Counted from the first letter of the stretch, positions 11,870 to 24,077 are shown. The stretch: 64,000 bases of DNA from Loripinus fragilis (GCA_964019695.1 OZ026520.1:30662120-30726119), one strand, 5' to 3'. Program-made: numbers and translations. The notes: generated from the sequence alone by a model not told the origin.

Positions 11870-12030
11870 GAGCGAAATGCAAGCCTTCTGGCAATATATT
11901 GCCACAATATTGCAGCAACAGTCTCTAGTAATAGTGCCACGACATTGCGGCAATATTGTGGCAATAATGGATTTCGCATGCAAATTATTATTGCAGCAAT
12001 TCTGGCAATATTGCCACAATATGTTTCTGC
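11870..12030. repeat. Cluster of GCAATATTGCCACAATATTGC-like dyads
   Basis: At least four imperfect copies of a self-complementary GCAATATTGC / TTGCCACAATATTGC motif occur on both strands in 160 bp. They form the core of the foldback element. Confidence 0.6.
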
Positions 12031-12304
12031 AAAGCCAGAAACTGTGTATACACTGATGCATATATATATGCATTGATGGAATCAGGCTATTTTTACAATG
12101 CATATTATAAGTGGGTGGGTGCCTGATTTGATATACAAAGTGTAAATTTATAGCTCTCTTATATTATATAATTGACAGATGAACATATAAATACAAACTT
12201 ACTTTTGATCCTAAAATGTGCAAGAGTCAATTGTGATCAAATAAAGCTCAAATTAATCCTTTTACATGGGATTCCAGAAAACTAAATAGCTCCCATATGC
12301 TATG

Positions 12305-12364
<60 letters not shown>
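12305..12364. repeat. (TA)n microsatellite
   Basis: An uninterrupted TA dinucleotide run of about 60 bp inside the foldback element. Confidence 0.95.
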
Positions 12365-12370
<6 letters not shown>

Positions 12371-12989
12371 TTGTTTGCCTACTACATCTTGAATGGTTTT
12401 CTTAGGACATGGTTTCTGTTATCCACCTAGATATCTAATAGAAAAAAAACTTGATATGTAAATGCTATTCTTGCACATCGGATAGGGAAATCTGAGATTA
12501 TACCCTGGATAAGAAAATCTTATCTTACCCATGCTGTCTTACCCAGGCTGTCACGTGAGGGCTAAATACATTGGTTGTATTGGAACTCACGCACATGATC
12601 GTCAAGTGACGTCATTGTTATGTCAAAGTGACGTCATCATAACATGTCGCATCTCGGTGTATTCAGCAACTTCTGGGAGCCTTTTCTTAAGAAAAAAAAT
12701 GTGTTATGTAATGGTGAGCAAGAAAAAGAATCTTTTATCCGGGTGAGAGTAGGATAGAAAAATCTGTCCCTGGGGATCACCGTTTGTCATCACTCGGCAA
12801 GCCTCGTGATGCCAAACGGCGATCCTCGTGACGGATTTTTCTATCCTACCCTCACACTTATCATAGATTATTATAATATTCTACATACTCTACACATCTA
12901 TACATTGTCATTTTAAAGTCAGCAACATCAAAAAGGTAACATTTCAGACATAAAGCAGACGAAGGATAAAATAAGAAATGGAAGGCTAA

Positions 12990-13250
12990 GGCGGCGGTTC
13001 TGTTGTTGTTGATTCGTTTTTGACCGTTGCTTCTGTTGTGGGGTTCTGTGTTTGTTTCATGTTTTGTTGTGCATTACTTTGTGTCCTTTCTAGTTTTGCA
13101 ATCATCTTGATGCTGGTTGCTTTACTTTGTTTGTATTCCTGATGCCTTGTGATTCTTATTGTTCTATGGCTCTTCTCACGGTGCCGTGGGTTGGGATGTA
13201 GTGTGTGATTGTGATATTTCATGATCATGCTCGCTTGCTTTTTTTTGCAT
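12990..13250 (+). mobile_element. Penelope-like element 3' tail fragment
   Basis: The reverse complement of the tail seen at 20720-21000 and 25130-25440. Shared blocks include AGTTTTGCAATCATC, GGTGCCGTGGGTTGG and GTGTGTGATTGTGATATTTC. The 103-aa minus-strand ORF here is a shadow of this non-coding tail. Confidence 0.6.
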
Positions 13251-13934
13251 TTAACATCTCTCAAAAGTAATACTTCAATAAATATAATAAAATGCAATGT
13301 ACAATGAATACCAATGCCCTGCTTATAGCATTGTTAAAACAAGACGCATCTTTTTATAATTGTTGAGCCTATTTTTGCTGAATCGATTTCCTATCTTAAT
13401 TAATAGGCTGAATCAAATTCTTTTTTATGGCTTCATGATTTTTTCATTTTTGTAGGCAAACAGTGGAGACTAGGGAGACTGCGGGAGGGGGTTCCATGCC
13501 ACGGTCGGCCAACCATCGAAACGCCATTTAAATGGCGTTTCTGTGGTGGGCCGATGATGGCCGAACATTGAATGCTGGCTGAGTAGCTCTGTGATTTTCC
13601 AGGGATCCGGTCCAGTATTCCTAAGGACCCCTATAGCTTTGTCATTTTCCAGGGGATGGTGGGGGTCTGGACCCCCAGTCCCCCCTCTATATCCGCACAT
13701 GTTATGTTTTTTCAGTTGTAGGCTTGCCTAGTCTAGCATCAGATAAAAAAATCATCGGTTGATGATGTCTTCAGAAACTGTTATATTCCTTTCAAAACAG
13801 ATGAAGGACATCTGTCACAAACCCTTATATCTGTTCAAACTCTATGTTCTGTGTCTACTCTAACTCTACACTGTTTCTCTATGTCCAAAATACGTCGTCA
13901 GGCTTATCCATGTATGGGTTAATATTCCATACAG
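13251..13934. other. No gene; one palindrome
   Basis: Contains the palindrome AAACGCCATTTAAATGGCGTTT (about 13519-13540) within a ~60-bp imperfect hairpin and a C-rich dispersed repeat at 13620-13700. Confidence 0.5.
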
Positions 13935-14393
13935 CTAGGTACGATTAGTAGCTTTGCCATGAATCAGAACTATTGCGATAACTCCTACAAGCAAAACAAT
14001 AACCAGCAATATATAGAAGATTACAAAATCAAAAGCATCAATTACTGTAGCCCACGTTATTTTTAGGTCATACTCTTTTTTATTGTTGCTTATCGAATCA
14101 TCTTCATTGTTCAGATTTTCATCGTTATCAACGTCGTTTATAGCAAAGACTTCCGATTTACTTGAACCAGGCGTCACGTAATCTGGATTAATTCGTGCTG
14201 CTCCCAGGATTTTGTTTACTTTCAGGATATATATTCTATGGGTAAACTTTTTTAGACATTCAGGAACTGGAACGATGCACTCACTAGATAAGCGACTAAA
14301 AATGCACTTCATGCGTACAAAGCAGAAATTCATGTACATGTATATAACATAGACCCATATAAAACATAAACTAATAGGCCATGGTTGTTGCAT
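13935..14393 (-). CDS. Possible last exon of a Cys-loop receptor-like channel (TM4)
   Basis: An open frame whose C-terminal half looks protein-coding. An acidic stretch (DVDNDENLNNEDDSISNN) is followed by KKEYDLKITWATVIDAFDF, then a ~25-residue hydrophobic helix and a short end (HGKATNRT, stop). An acidic cytoplasmic loop, an amphipathic segment with W and D, a single TM and a short extracellular end match the TM3-TM4 loop and TM4 of nicotinic receptor-like subunits. The first ~60 residues are probably intron, and no convincing acceptor was fixed. No partner exon was found. It could instead be another single-pass membrane protein. Confidence 0.35.
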   Translation of the reverse strand: MQQPWPISLCFIWVYVIYMYMNFCFVRMKCIFSRLSSECIVPVPECLKKFTHRIYILKVNKILGAARINPDYVTPGSSKSEVFAINDVDNDENLNNEDDSISNNKKEYDLKITWATVIDAFDFVIFYILLVIVLLVGVIAIVLIHGKATNRT

Positions 14394-16887
14394 GGCGGAT
14401 ACAGTGGGGGCAGGGGTACGCCCATCCCGCCCCCCTGAAAATCACAAAAGCTATATACATGTATATGTTTCCTTATAAATACTGGTACTGACCACTGTGA
14501 AATACGTTGATGACTAAAAAAGTTAACCAGGGACAAATACATAGTTCTATATATACTGACGTCAAGAAAAAAACGCCTAATCTAAAGGTAAACGTGAATA
14601 TCTCTTAGACTGATGAGACTAAAGTTATGAATTTTAGTGCATTATAACATCTTATCAGTCAAGCGTATCTCATGAAAACAAAATTGTTGAAAGAATATTT
14701 GAGGCTGAGAAAACGACCTCGGTTTGATACAGGGGTCACCAGTTTCGTGCGACACAAAATTTTAGCAACATTTGCTTTGTTTCCAGACACAATCCGTTGA
14801 CAAGAAAAACGTGTTTTACCATTGTAAAACAATCTCTATTTTATCAAAAATGCGTTTATAATGTTCAGACAATGTTTGTATGCGTCTGCTGAACGACACA
14901 ACTTACCCCACCCACCTTTTCGCCATGCATTTCAGTATAACTTAAACGTCATGACTTTGCAAAGTGGGTGAAAATATTGTTACGAATCATTTGCAAAAGT
15001 CTTTAGTCTTTAACCAGCGACGATTGCCGAGGAAACGCAATCTGGCACGTGTTCCAGACAGCCGTTTTGGATGACGTTAACGTAGACAAACGACTGGCCA
15101 TTAGGCGTTACAGCTCGTCTTAAATAACGTAATTTTATGTAGGCATATTCAGTGTTCATTACCTAATGCACGCCCTTATCATTTTTCTATTACTTAAAGC
15201 AAAACGAGAATGCTGGCAAGTTTCGTAAACGGACCTTACATTTTGTCTTTAACACGACGTCATAATTTCACGAAGTTATTACTCGCAAGCATAACTGTTT
15301 GGAAAAAAAAATGATTAAAAAGGACATGTAATGGTTTGGCCATTTTTGGCCCACGATGGATTCGGCTGAAAAATAAATATAAAGTAGTTTGAGCTTTGCC
15401 CTTTTACATGAGTATGCTGGCATATACAGCCACGTGAACTAAAGTTTCTCACTAGTGTGAATAAACAGAGGTTTGTTCATGAATTAGGATATTTTAAGAT
15501 ATGCAAAAAGCAGGCTGACCTCAAACATGATACCAAGCATACATGATTTTATAATCGTCATGTCTATGTTGTGATTTGAGCTACAACTACCATAATTAAT
15601 TAAAACTATACTTAAACTTGGTTAAAACGTTGTATTTGATGGGGGTTTTCAGGTGCAATATATATTGAGTATTTAAGGCTATAAGTGTGTTATCGTTTTT
15701 CCAGTTATCTTCAGCACACACAAATACCTATTGCGGTTTATTCATATAATTAGTAGGACATGCACACCAGCTTTGCATATGCTAAACGCGACATTACATG
15801 CGCAACCTTAATTGCTGGATTGGTATGAAGAACAACATGGCTGGCCATGAATACCAAGGGTTACATGGCTGCCGAAATGTTAATGAAAGTGTTGAAACTA
15901 TTAATGTTCAAATCCAAAATATTAAATAGATACAATAGATAAATGTGAGTGTTGCGTATCTGCCTGTTCATCGGTTTGTCCATCTGTATGTCACACATTT
16001 GTGTCCGTGACGTAACTCCCAAATGTTTGGTTCGATTCAAAGATTAATTCACGTAAAATGTGCACCTATGTAGAAGAACATGCAGAATAAATATTTCAGT
16101 CGCTCCAATTTAAGACCATCGTCATTGCAGGCAGCCATATGTTACATGTACAAAATGTCTATCTGATCCATATAATACAAAAGTCTAGGCTCAGACATCC
16201 AATAGTCGTGATAGCTCTGTGATCTATATCACTTACCTATTATGAGACAACTGCGGTATCTGACGTGTGACTGAAAGATCACAGTTTACAATTTCGAAGA
16301 AACAAAATATATAATGTTTTGTGTCATAGCGCATGACACTTCATCAATATTGCTTAGTACATGTTCAACCAAAGAAAACGTCATGACTGAATTATTGTTG
16401 ACTGTGACGTAGAGCAATGACGTAGGGCATTTAACACATAGCCATTGTGGAAGCATTTGTGAAAGATACATTTGTTTCAAGGGTGTCAACTTCAGTCATA
16501 GCAGGGATTTCAGAACAGTTTGAACAGCCCACATTTTGTTTTGATAATGGTTAATGAACATTTAAAATAGAGTATTTTGATCATTTAACATTTAATGTAT
16601 TTGCGTTTACTGGTGCTAGTGATTATTTACCGTCTGCAGATAAGTGGTTGCTGCATATATACTATATTTTGTTTGCAAACACTTCACGTGAGCGATATGT
16701 ATTGTGAATACAAATAGTTTAGCACAGCTATTGTGCACACAAAAGTAAGTTTGCATTAAAAGTGCATTACACTGTAATTATGAATTAAATGCGTGTGGCC
16801 TTCGCATTCAGGCCACTGACTGTTGTGTTGTAAACGTTTTTTTGTATAAATAACATTGACTTGAAACAAAAGAACAAATACATAGAC
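14394..16887. other. No gene recognised
   Basis: Single-copy-looking intergenic or intronic sequence. No ORF with protein character, no palindrome and no repeat shared within the window. Confidence 0.5.
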
Positions 16888-17240
16888 GATCTTACATGAG
16901 TGCTCATGATTTATTGAATTTATTAAACGAGTTGGGAAAAAGAGATAAAATGCGAGGCTTGCCGAGCATTTTATCTCTTTTTCGCAGCGAGTTTAATAAA
17001 TTCAATAATACAAGAGCACGAATGTTAGATTCTATTTATCATATGACGAATACTTTAAAATCTGATTTCTGGCGTACAACGTTATAATTTCGTCATTATG
17101 TATGCAACGTTGTTATGGACGTCATAACGTTTCCCGAAAATCGATAAACCACTAGTGGTTTACAGATTTTATTGCATGGCGTTATTTCACTCCGAGACGC
17201 GACGTCATATGATAAATTGATTTATCTGACGATGATATCT
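16888..17240. mobile_element. Hairpin element with GCGAGGCTTGCCGAGC loop
   Basis: An almost perfect stem-loop at ~16889-17025: GAATTTATTAAACGAG and GGGAAAAAGAGATAAAATG pair with the complementary right side around the loop CGAGGCTTGCCGAG. The right flank (TTAGATTCTATTTATCATAT onward) recurs reversed at 44280-44345, so the two are copies of one family. An adjoining part carries AACCACTAGTGGTTTA, also found at 43830. Confidence 0.7.
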
Positions 17241-17814
17241 GGATCACCTATATATATTATATATGTACATGAGAAGTTTCTAGCTTCAAAAACATAGCTA
17301 GGCGTTAAGTATGAGCGTGTGTTACAATATAAGTTGGTCATTTGCATTTGTAGAATTTACATCAGCTCCTTTTTTGTTCAAATAATCTCACTTTAATAAA
17401 CTTACTTGAAAAACAGACACAGTTCTTCCAAAATTGTGGAATATTAAATGATTCCGATATCTGTGCTGTGACGTAATTTTTTGGGTATGACTTAACTTAT
17501 TAACGGTTAGTTGGATTGTATCTAAACTTGCACAGATGCTTATCTGGGACCAGTACAAACAAATTGTTAGATTTTGGTGACATTGACCTAATTTTCAAGG
17601 TCACCAGGGTTAAATATGATTGCGAAAAACGGCTCGTCTGTACTTTATCTTGTTATTATCCAATAGCCAGAGTTTGACCAAACTGACACATACACACCAT
17701 TGGGAAGACCTTAACTAATGACTGTGATTCAGTAGCATTGACCTTAATTCCAAGATCACCAGGGTCACATTACTCCATTAAGTGGATGTGGGGGGGGGGG
17801 GCTCCATCTAAAGG

Positions 17815-19640
17815 CTGACCTTGTTACCTGCAAGAATGAAGAAGATCCATTGGAAAATGAAGGTACTAGAGTGGTCACATCGTTTCTCCCATTATAAGTC
17901 TATGGAGATTTTTCCAAATGCTCAAGAGCAGCTAACTCATAAGTCCTTCGTCGGTTACTGCCTAACTTTGAACCCATCCGAAATTTTATGGGTGTCCTTG
18001 TTGCCTGCAAGAATGAAGAAGATCCAATCAAAAATGAAGGCGCTAAAGTGGTCACAACACAATTCATTGATTTTTCACACGATCAAGGGCAGCTTACTCC
18101 TAAGTCAATGATGGAATCTTGCCGAAATTTAAACCCATCCAAGCTTTTATGGCTGACCTTGTTACCTGTAAGAATGAAAAAGATCCATTGGAAAATGAAG
18201 GTACTAGAGTGGTCACAACTTTTCTCCCATTATAAGTCTATGGGGATTTTTTCCAAACGCTCAAGGGCAGCTAAGTCGTAAGTCCTTCGTCAGATACTGC
18301 CCAATTTAAAACCTATCCAAGATTTATGGGTGTCCTTGTTGCCTGCAAGAATGAAGAAGATCCAATCAAAAATGAAGGAGCTAGAGTGGTCACAACACTA
18401 TTCATTGATTTTTCACACGATCAAGGGCAGCTAACTCCGAAGTCAGTAATGGAATCTTGCCGAAATTCAAACCTATCCAAGCTTTTATAGCTGACCTTGT
18501 TACCTGCAAGAATGAAGAAGATCCATTGGAAAATGAAGGTACTAGAGTGGTCACAATGTTTCTCCCATTATAAGTCTATGTAGATTTTTCCAAATGCTCA
18601 AGGGCAGCTAACTCATAAGTTCTTCCTCGGATACTGCCCAATTTGGAACCCATCCAAAATTTTATAGGTGTCCTTGTTGCCTGAAAATATGAAGAAGATC
18701 CAATCAAAAATGAAGGCGCTAGAGTGGTCACAACCATATTCATTGACTTTTCATACGCTCAAGGGCAGCTAACTCCTAAGTGAGTGATGGAATCTTGCCG
18801 AAATTCAAACCTATCCAAGCTTTTATAGCTGACCTTGTTACCTGCAAGAATGAAGAAGATCCATTGGAAAATGAAGGTACTAGAGTGGTCACAATGTTTC
18901 TCCCATTATAAGTCTATGTAGATTTTTCCAAACGCTCAAGGGCAGCTAAATTATTAGTACTTCATCGGATACTGCCCAATTTCGAACCCATCCGAGATTT
19001 TATATGTGTCCTTGTTGTCTGCAAGAATGAAGAAGATCCAATCAAAAATGAAGGCGCTAGAGAGGTCACAACACTATTCATCGATTTTTCACACGCTCAA
19101 GGGCAGCTAACTCCGAAGTCAAATGGAATCTTGCCGAAATTCAAACCCATCCAAGCTTTTATGGTTGACCTTGTCACCTGCAAGATTGAAGAAGATCCAT
19201 TGGAAAATGAAGGCACTAGAGTGGTCACAACATTTCTCCCATTATAAGTATATGGGGATTTTTCTAAACGCTCAAGGGCAGCTAACTCATAAGTCCTTCC
19301 TCGGATACTGCCCAATTTCGAACCCATCCAAGATTTTATGGTTGTCCTCGTTACCTGCAAGAATAAAGAAGAACCAATCAAAAATGAAGGAGCTAGAGTG
19401 GTCACAAGGTTTTCCCCATTATAACCCTATGGGAGATATCTGTTGCCATGGAAACCAGAGTTCTGATTCGATCTAACCCAAAACCTAATGGAGTCAATCC
19501 CCCACCCCAATAATGCTTCTGATGAAATTTGATTACGATCAGCCGGCTGATCTCAGAGATATTCATGTTTGAAAGTGTGGACAGACGGATGGACGGACGG
19601 ACGATGGACGGACGCCCACTTGACTCCAATCCTATAAGCT
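17815..19640. repeat. Tandem array of a 338-bp dimer (two ~170-bp monomers)
   Basis: GCTGACCTTGTTACCTGCAA recurs at about 17814, 18150, 18489, 18827 and 19162 (spacing 335-339 bp). The alternate monomer GTGTCCTTGTTGCCTGCAAG recurs at about 17991, 18325, 18666, 19004 and 19340. The array ends in GTTGCCATGGAAACCAGAGT and a GACGGATGGACGGACGG tail, then GCCTTTGGCTCTGGTGAGCT. Small ORFs here come from the repeats. Confidence 0.9.
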
Positions 19641-19749
19641 CACCCTGAGCCTTTGGCTCTGGTGAGCTAAAAAGTGTGGAGGCATATTCATCTCTCTCCT
19701 TTCACACTATCTCTCCATCATTCTTTGTCTGTCTATCTGTCTGTCTGTC

Positions 19750-19751
19750 TT

Positions 19752-19812
<61 letters not shown>

Positions 19813-19813
19813 A
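19750..19813. repeat. (CT)n microsatellite
   Basis: A long CT run following a CTGT tract; the Ser/Leu-rich and Arg/Glu-rich ORFs here are artefacts. Confidence 0.95.
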
Positions 19814-20709
19814 AGACTCTCATATGACTCCCATTTACTGAGATATTGTTATATTTGCCTTTCAAACTCAACGTATCTAAAGACCGTTTTATAAAAATAT
19901 TTATATTGATACGAGTTAAATAATATGTATATTGTATTCCGTTTTGGACTGGCATCAAAAGTCTTTCAAGTGATTTTTAATACTCTCAGTGCGTGATAAG
20001 CACGAATTGAATGGTTTTAGGACAAAATTTGTAGAAAAACTATTTTTACGGTATTTGCTGCATGCGGAACCAACTAACAGTTACCATTTTATGGTGTGAA
20101 ATCATCAGCCCAATATTATGGGAAATAGTTTTATCCGGTTCCGCATGCAGACATGTATGTAATTGAGCCACGAAGTACATGAGGGTGTTTGGTTTTACCA
20201 TAGACTTAGTGTTAAGTGTGGTTGATAGGGCATGCGTTGAAACCTAAAATTTATCATTAAAATACATTTTAATGGAGAAAATACATTGTGGACATCAAAC
20301 TGGAGATATCAGGGTATCATTTGGTAATATTTTACAGGGACTTCTTTCTGAGCCTGTATGACGTCATATGAATAACGCGTCACCTGCATATCAAATTAAA
20401 GTCATTTTCCAACATCGCCCAACCTATACATAAAAAAAACATTACATGGCTGTTCATTTTTGTACATCATCGCTTAGAAATTAGTGATTATAAGTGAGGC
20501 GTTTTAGTTGCCGTCAGTATATGTATACACACACAACTAAGAGATCCACGTTTATACCTATACTTTAGCTCGTTTCAACAAAGTCTACCATACAGTCAGG
20601 TCCTTTGATTATGCAGAATATATAATTATTATTCAATTCAAGAGATATCAACTTACCACTCTATAAGGTATCCCAACCTCCATTTAAAGACTTATTTGTA
20701 CTATGTGCA

Positions 20710-21770
20710 AAAAAGCAAGTGGGAATGATCAGGAAATAGCACAATCACACACTGCAGACAACCCACGGCACCGTAAGGAAGATACATACAACACTAACAA
20801 TCAAAAGACACCAGAAAGGCAAATAAAGTAAAGCAACCAGTTATCTCTTCCCCATCAGGATGATTGCAAAATTAGAAAGGACACAAAGCTACATGTATGC
20901 ACAACAAAACATGAAACAAACATAGAACCACACAATGGGAGCACCAATCAACAACGAATAAACAATAACAGAACTTCCGTCTTAGAACAGAAGCAGCCTA
21001 AGCCACGGGGGGATATTAAATGCATTTTACTGATACCAAATACTCGACCTGCATTTTAAAACACAAAATTTGTTACGCTCACATGGTGTCTTCCTAACTA
21101 TTACAATGTATCATCACAGAGACACAATCTAATCAAAATTAACACGCTATGATGAAACAAAGAAACAGGCTCATGAATCACAGATAGTCAGAGCTAAAGA
21201 AAACCTCCCGTTGAGCCACGGTGAACCCAGCCAAAGACAAGCATCAGGTACCAACCCACCGATTAAAGCTTTACGTCAGTGACTTCATTGAGTATGAGGC
21301 CTGACACACAGCTGTGTTATTAAAGAGGAAACTATAGCAATAAGCCTTGATTGGGTTTACAACCAGACATGTAGATTGTTGCATGATAGCCATATTATAT
21401 CCAACTTATTTTGTAACGTTTGATTATCTTTTTGAATTGATCACTAAAATTAGATTTTCCAACAGTTCGTTTGAATTTATAAACTAAATCACCATAAAAA
21501 AGTGGTCTGATTTGCCCTGTTGCAGACGAGTTTTTTTAACCAAATTTGAATATTGTATTTAAAAATCAACTCTGAGTGTCTGTGGTAGAATTTAGAAAAT
21601 GTTTTGCGTATTTTATGATATCCCTAAGCTTGTTTAAATAACTTAGCAGTCAAAAAAAGGGTTCTGTTGTTAAAGTCATTAACATTAGAACTCTCGCAGA
21701 ACGAATAAGTTGCATAGGAAAGGAGCGAGGAACATCTCCATCAATAAGTGAGAAATTTATCATTTGAAAA
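20710..21770 (-). pseudogene. Naiad-like Penelope element, 5'-truncated 3' end
   Basis: On the minus strand, in broken frames, are the thumb-region remnants of the RT: FPMQLIRSARV, FYGDLVYKFKRTVGKSNF, FKKIIKRYK and a TCLVVNPIK-like block. A ~600-bp non-coding tail follows. The same blocks occur in the same order in the larger copy at 46330-46800. Frameshifts and stops are many. Confidence 0.75.
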
Positions 21771-21824
21771 TAAAAATTATCTCATTTATTAGATATTTAG
21801 AGGAAACTATGCCATTCGTTATGG

Positions 21825-22027
21825 TTTTGTTTGTTTGTTTGATTTGATTCTTTACGTCCCATCAACACTCTTTCAGTAATAAAGGGACGGGTCTTCCTGG
21901 GTTGAACCAGTACTAAGCTAGGATTAATGTTCTTGCTCAAGGACACAACGCAGTGACGCCGGTGAGGCTCAAACCCGTGGCCCTTTGGTCTCGAGTCAAG
22001 CACTTTACCACTGAGGCACTGCGCTCC
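21825..22027 (-). mobile_element. tRNA-derived SINE with perfect 13-bp target-site duplication
   Basis: The same family as at 3451, on the minus strand, with a (CAAA)n-like tail. Flanked by identical CCATTCGTTATGG at 21812-21824 and 22028-22040, so this is an independent retrotransposition event. The A-box region reads CAGTGCCTCAGTGGTAAAGT, diverged from the other copies. Confidence 0.9.
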
Positions 22028-22040
22028 CCATTCGTTATGG

Positions 22041-23090
22041 ACAACTCCAAGTACAAAAAGTGGGGTTCACTATCAAAGGAATTCGCCTTATTTAACCAAA
22101 GTTAACCTGATCCAGATAAAACCAGACCAGTCTAGATTGACACATTAACTTTCATCTTTAACAATAGAAATCATATGATATACCTTTTACGTTTTTTCAT
22201 ACCTCAGGAACATATTTTTTCTCTTATTTTCATGTTGATAAAGATCATTGCTAAGCCGAAAGCCGTCGATCACAAATATGATTTTAAAAAAGAGCTAGTA
22301 ACGGTCGTGGGTGGTTGTGTACTCTGTTGTTTTCCCTTTTATTTTCTAAAAAGTTATCACAGGACCACCCTGCACATCACTGACGGAAATGTCTCGACCT
22401 GCACATGTTTTTGGTTTAAACATAAATTATTTCAACTTGGTAAGATACACATACATATATATACAAATTACAGAATGTATTAGATTAGAATGAAAGCTGG
22501 AAGCACATGTTGTTGGACCTGTTATTGAAAGCAGAAACACAAACAATGATGTTTCTTAACACCATGAAATGGTTTGTGAAGTCATTGAATTTGATAAAAC
22601 CTTTGAACATAAGACGACAGAAACTGTTAGCAAAAGGTATACGAGTGATGAATCTGATGATCACGTATCCTCTTGAGCTTTGACAGAGAGAAGAATACCA
22701 CTTAAGCTGGTGCTAAGGAACGTAAAAACTGCTTCAGTATCGTTAAATCCCTCAAACACATTCAATGAAATCGAGCATGTTGTCATCAAATCTCTATGAT
22801 CTCTTTTTCTAGCAAAGGATATTTTTTCCCGATCATTTTGAGATTGGGACTGCCTAGGTTTCTTTCAATGCTTTGACTGCATGTACCTTACGAATTGGCA
22901 TTCACTGTACTTTGTATTTGGATTTTATTGTCTCTTTTTACAGCCTGTCCCTCAAATCATGTGTCAATGGTGACCAAGTTCGTGCGTTGATTGGACTTGA
23001 GTCTGTTCTCTCTGGTTCTGATGGTGTCACAACCACATGATGTCACTGAGCAAGGCTGGTTTAACTAGAGTTACCAGACAGAAAAGCATA
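22041..23090. other. No gene recognised
   Basis: The hydrophobic 102-aa ORF at 22175-22483 has no recognisable family. Otherwise featureless. Confidence 0.4.
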
Positions 23091-23275
23091 GGCCCAGATA
23101 AGAAAAATTTATTTGCGTAAAAGTTTAATTATTTTCTTACCCATTAATTTAAACATGTGTTTTGGGTGCTCAAAAGAACCGTCTCATTGAGACGGTTCTT
23201 TTGAGTACCCACAACATATGTTTTTGATGAGAAATAAAGAATAATTTTTCAATACGCACTCTTATCTGGAGGCCT
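23091..23275. mobile_element. Hairpin MITE, GAACCGTCTCA family, copy 1
   Basis: A long palindrome centred at ~23188: TTTTGGGTGCTCAAAAGAAC and GAACCGTCTCA-TTG-AGACGGTTC. Outer arms GGCCCAGATAAG and CTTATCTGGAGGCC. A second copy lies at 55508-55640. Confidence 0.8.
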
Positions 23276-23346
23276 GAGAAAAGTGGTCAGACTATAATTT
23301 ACTGGTACCTGAGCTCCCGTATATAGTTAGAAATGCTGTAAACATA

Positions 23347-23588
23347 TATGAGCCAGTGCATGAGATTTCCAACACTGTGGCATTTTGAAATGTGCAGATC
23401 CAGACGAGACTCTGCAGCCTTCTCTTAAGCTTAGAAACTCCAAATGGTGTTTAATCAGCAGCTTAACAATCATAGAATACTCTAACGACTTGCAAAGGCT
23501 CTGATCAGACTGCGCATATGCGCAGGCTGATCTGAGGCTTTTCTGGTTGCACATATCACATTGTTGGAAATCTCATGCACTGGCTCAT
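23347..23588 (-). mobile_element. MITE, GAGCCGYGACATGAGATTTCC family, copy 2
   Basis: Full-length copy in reverse orientation, 170 nt downstream of the receptor stop codon. Both ends read ATATGAGCCAGTGCATGAGA and its complement. Confidence 0.8.
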
Positions 23589-23757
23589 ATGATATGTACC
23601 GAATGTTGTGATTGATTGTTTTCATGGGACGTAAGATTGACGATCGAAAGAGCAGCTATATTTTATATGATTATATCATAATCTAGGAAATAATGACAGC
23701 ATACACATGTATTTGAGATTTGTGAACGTTTTTCACCCATTTTTGTTTCTTGTTCAT

Positions 23758-24077
23758 TCAAATGTTTCCATTATAGCGTATATTGTAGGATGATACTGGA
23801 GTTAGATAAGGTGCTTCTGACACATTTAAAGTAGCATATGTGGAGCTATCAAGTCCATCATTGGTTAAACTGGCATAACCTGGATTGTTCCCTATTTCAG
23901 TTTCATTCACTTGAACCTGGTCTAGTGTCTGTCTTGACGCTGATGTATCTTTCACTGCCTTCCGTTTATTCTGAATACACATCACTACTATAATAATTAC
24001 AAGCACAATGATGATAAAGCCCAATACTGCTCCAACGATGATGCTTGTCACAGGACTTGAACCTTCTATAGTAGGAC
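23758..24077 (-). CDS. Receptor exon 8: transmembrane helix, cytoplasmic tail and stop
   Basis: The acceptor ttaattcag is followed by GPTIEGSSPVTS, then a strongly hydrophobic helix (SIIVGAVLGFIIIVLVIIIV) and a basic stop-transfer (QNKRKAVKD). The tail contains NNPGYASL and STYATL. The two YxxL motifs are separated by nine residues, close to ITAM spacing, and the first Tyr also sits in NPxY. Further tyrosines (APYLTPV, SSYNIRYNGNI) follow before the TGA at 23758-23760. Type I topology fits the signal peptide in exon 1. Kinase or adaptor binding is inferred, not shown. Confidence 0.8.

Larger units (their letters stand above)
10745..12858. mobile_element. Foldback element with ~280-bp inverted arms, inserted in the Gypsy remnant
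   Basis: The left arm (10745-11020) pairs with the right arm (12515-12795). The shared order includes GACAAACGGCGATCC, GGATTTTTCTATCCTACC, GATTCTTTTTCTTGCT, GTGCGTGAGTTCCAATACAA and CAGCCTGGGTAAGA. The right end carries a further hairpin (12740-12858) around the loop CACTCGGCAAGCCTCGTG. A second complete hairpin sits inside at 11026-11170. No transposase ORF is visible; the short ORFs here are translations of palindromes. Confidence 0.75.

Noticed and set aside
11714..12103. Cys-rich 129-aa minus-strand ORF and 89-aa plus-strand ORF
   Set aside because: They come from the GCAATATTGC dyad cluster in a foldback element; opposite frames are open for the same reason.
12986..13297. 103-aa Thr/Gln-rich minus-strand ORF as a gene
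   Set aside because: The same sequence recurs as a non-coding PLE tail elsewhere with stops.
14611..14640. Hammerhead-ribozyme-like CTGATGAG
   Set aside because: No GAAA box or closing stems at the required positions.
19676..19958. Ser/Leu-rich and Arg/Glu-rich ORFs
   Set aside because: Pure products of the (CT)n microsatellite.
22175..22483. Hydrophobic 102-aa ORF as a membrane protein
   Set aside because: No recognisable family, no splice context, AT-rich composition like the surroundings.
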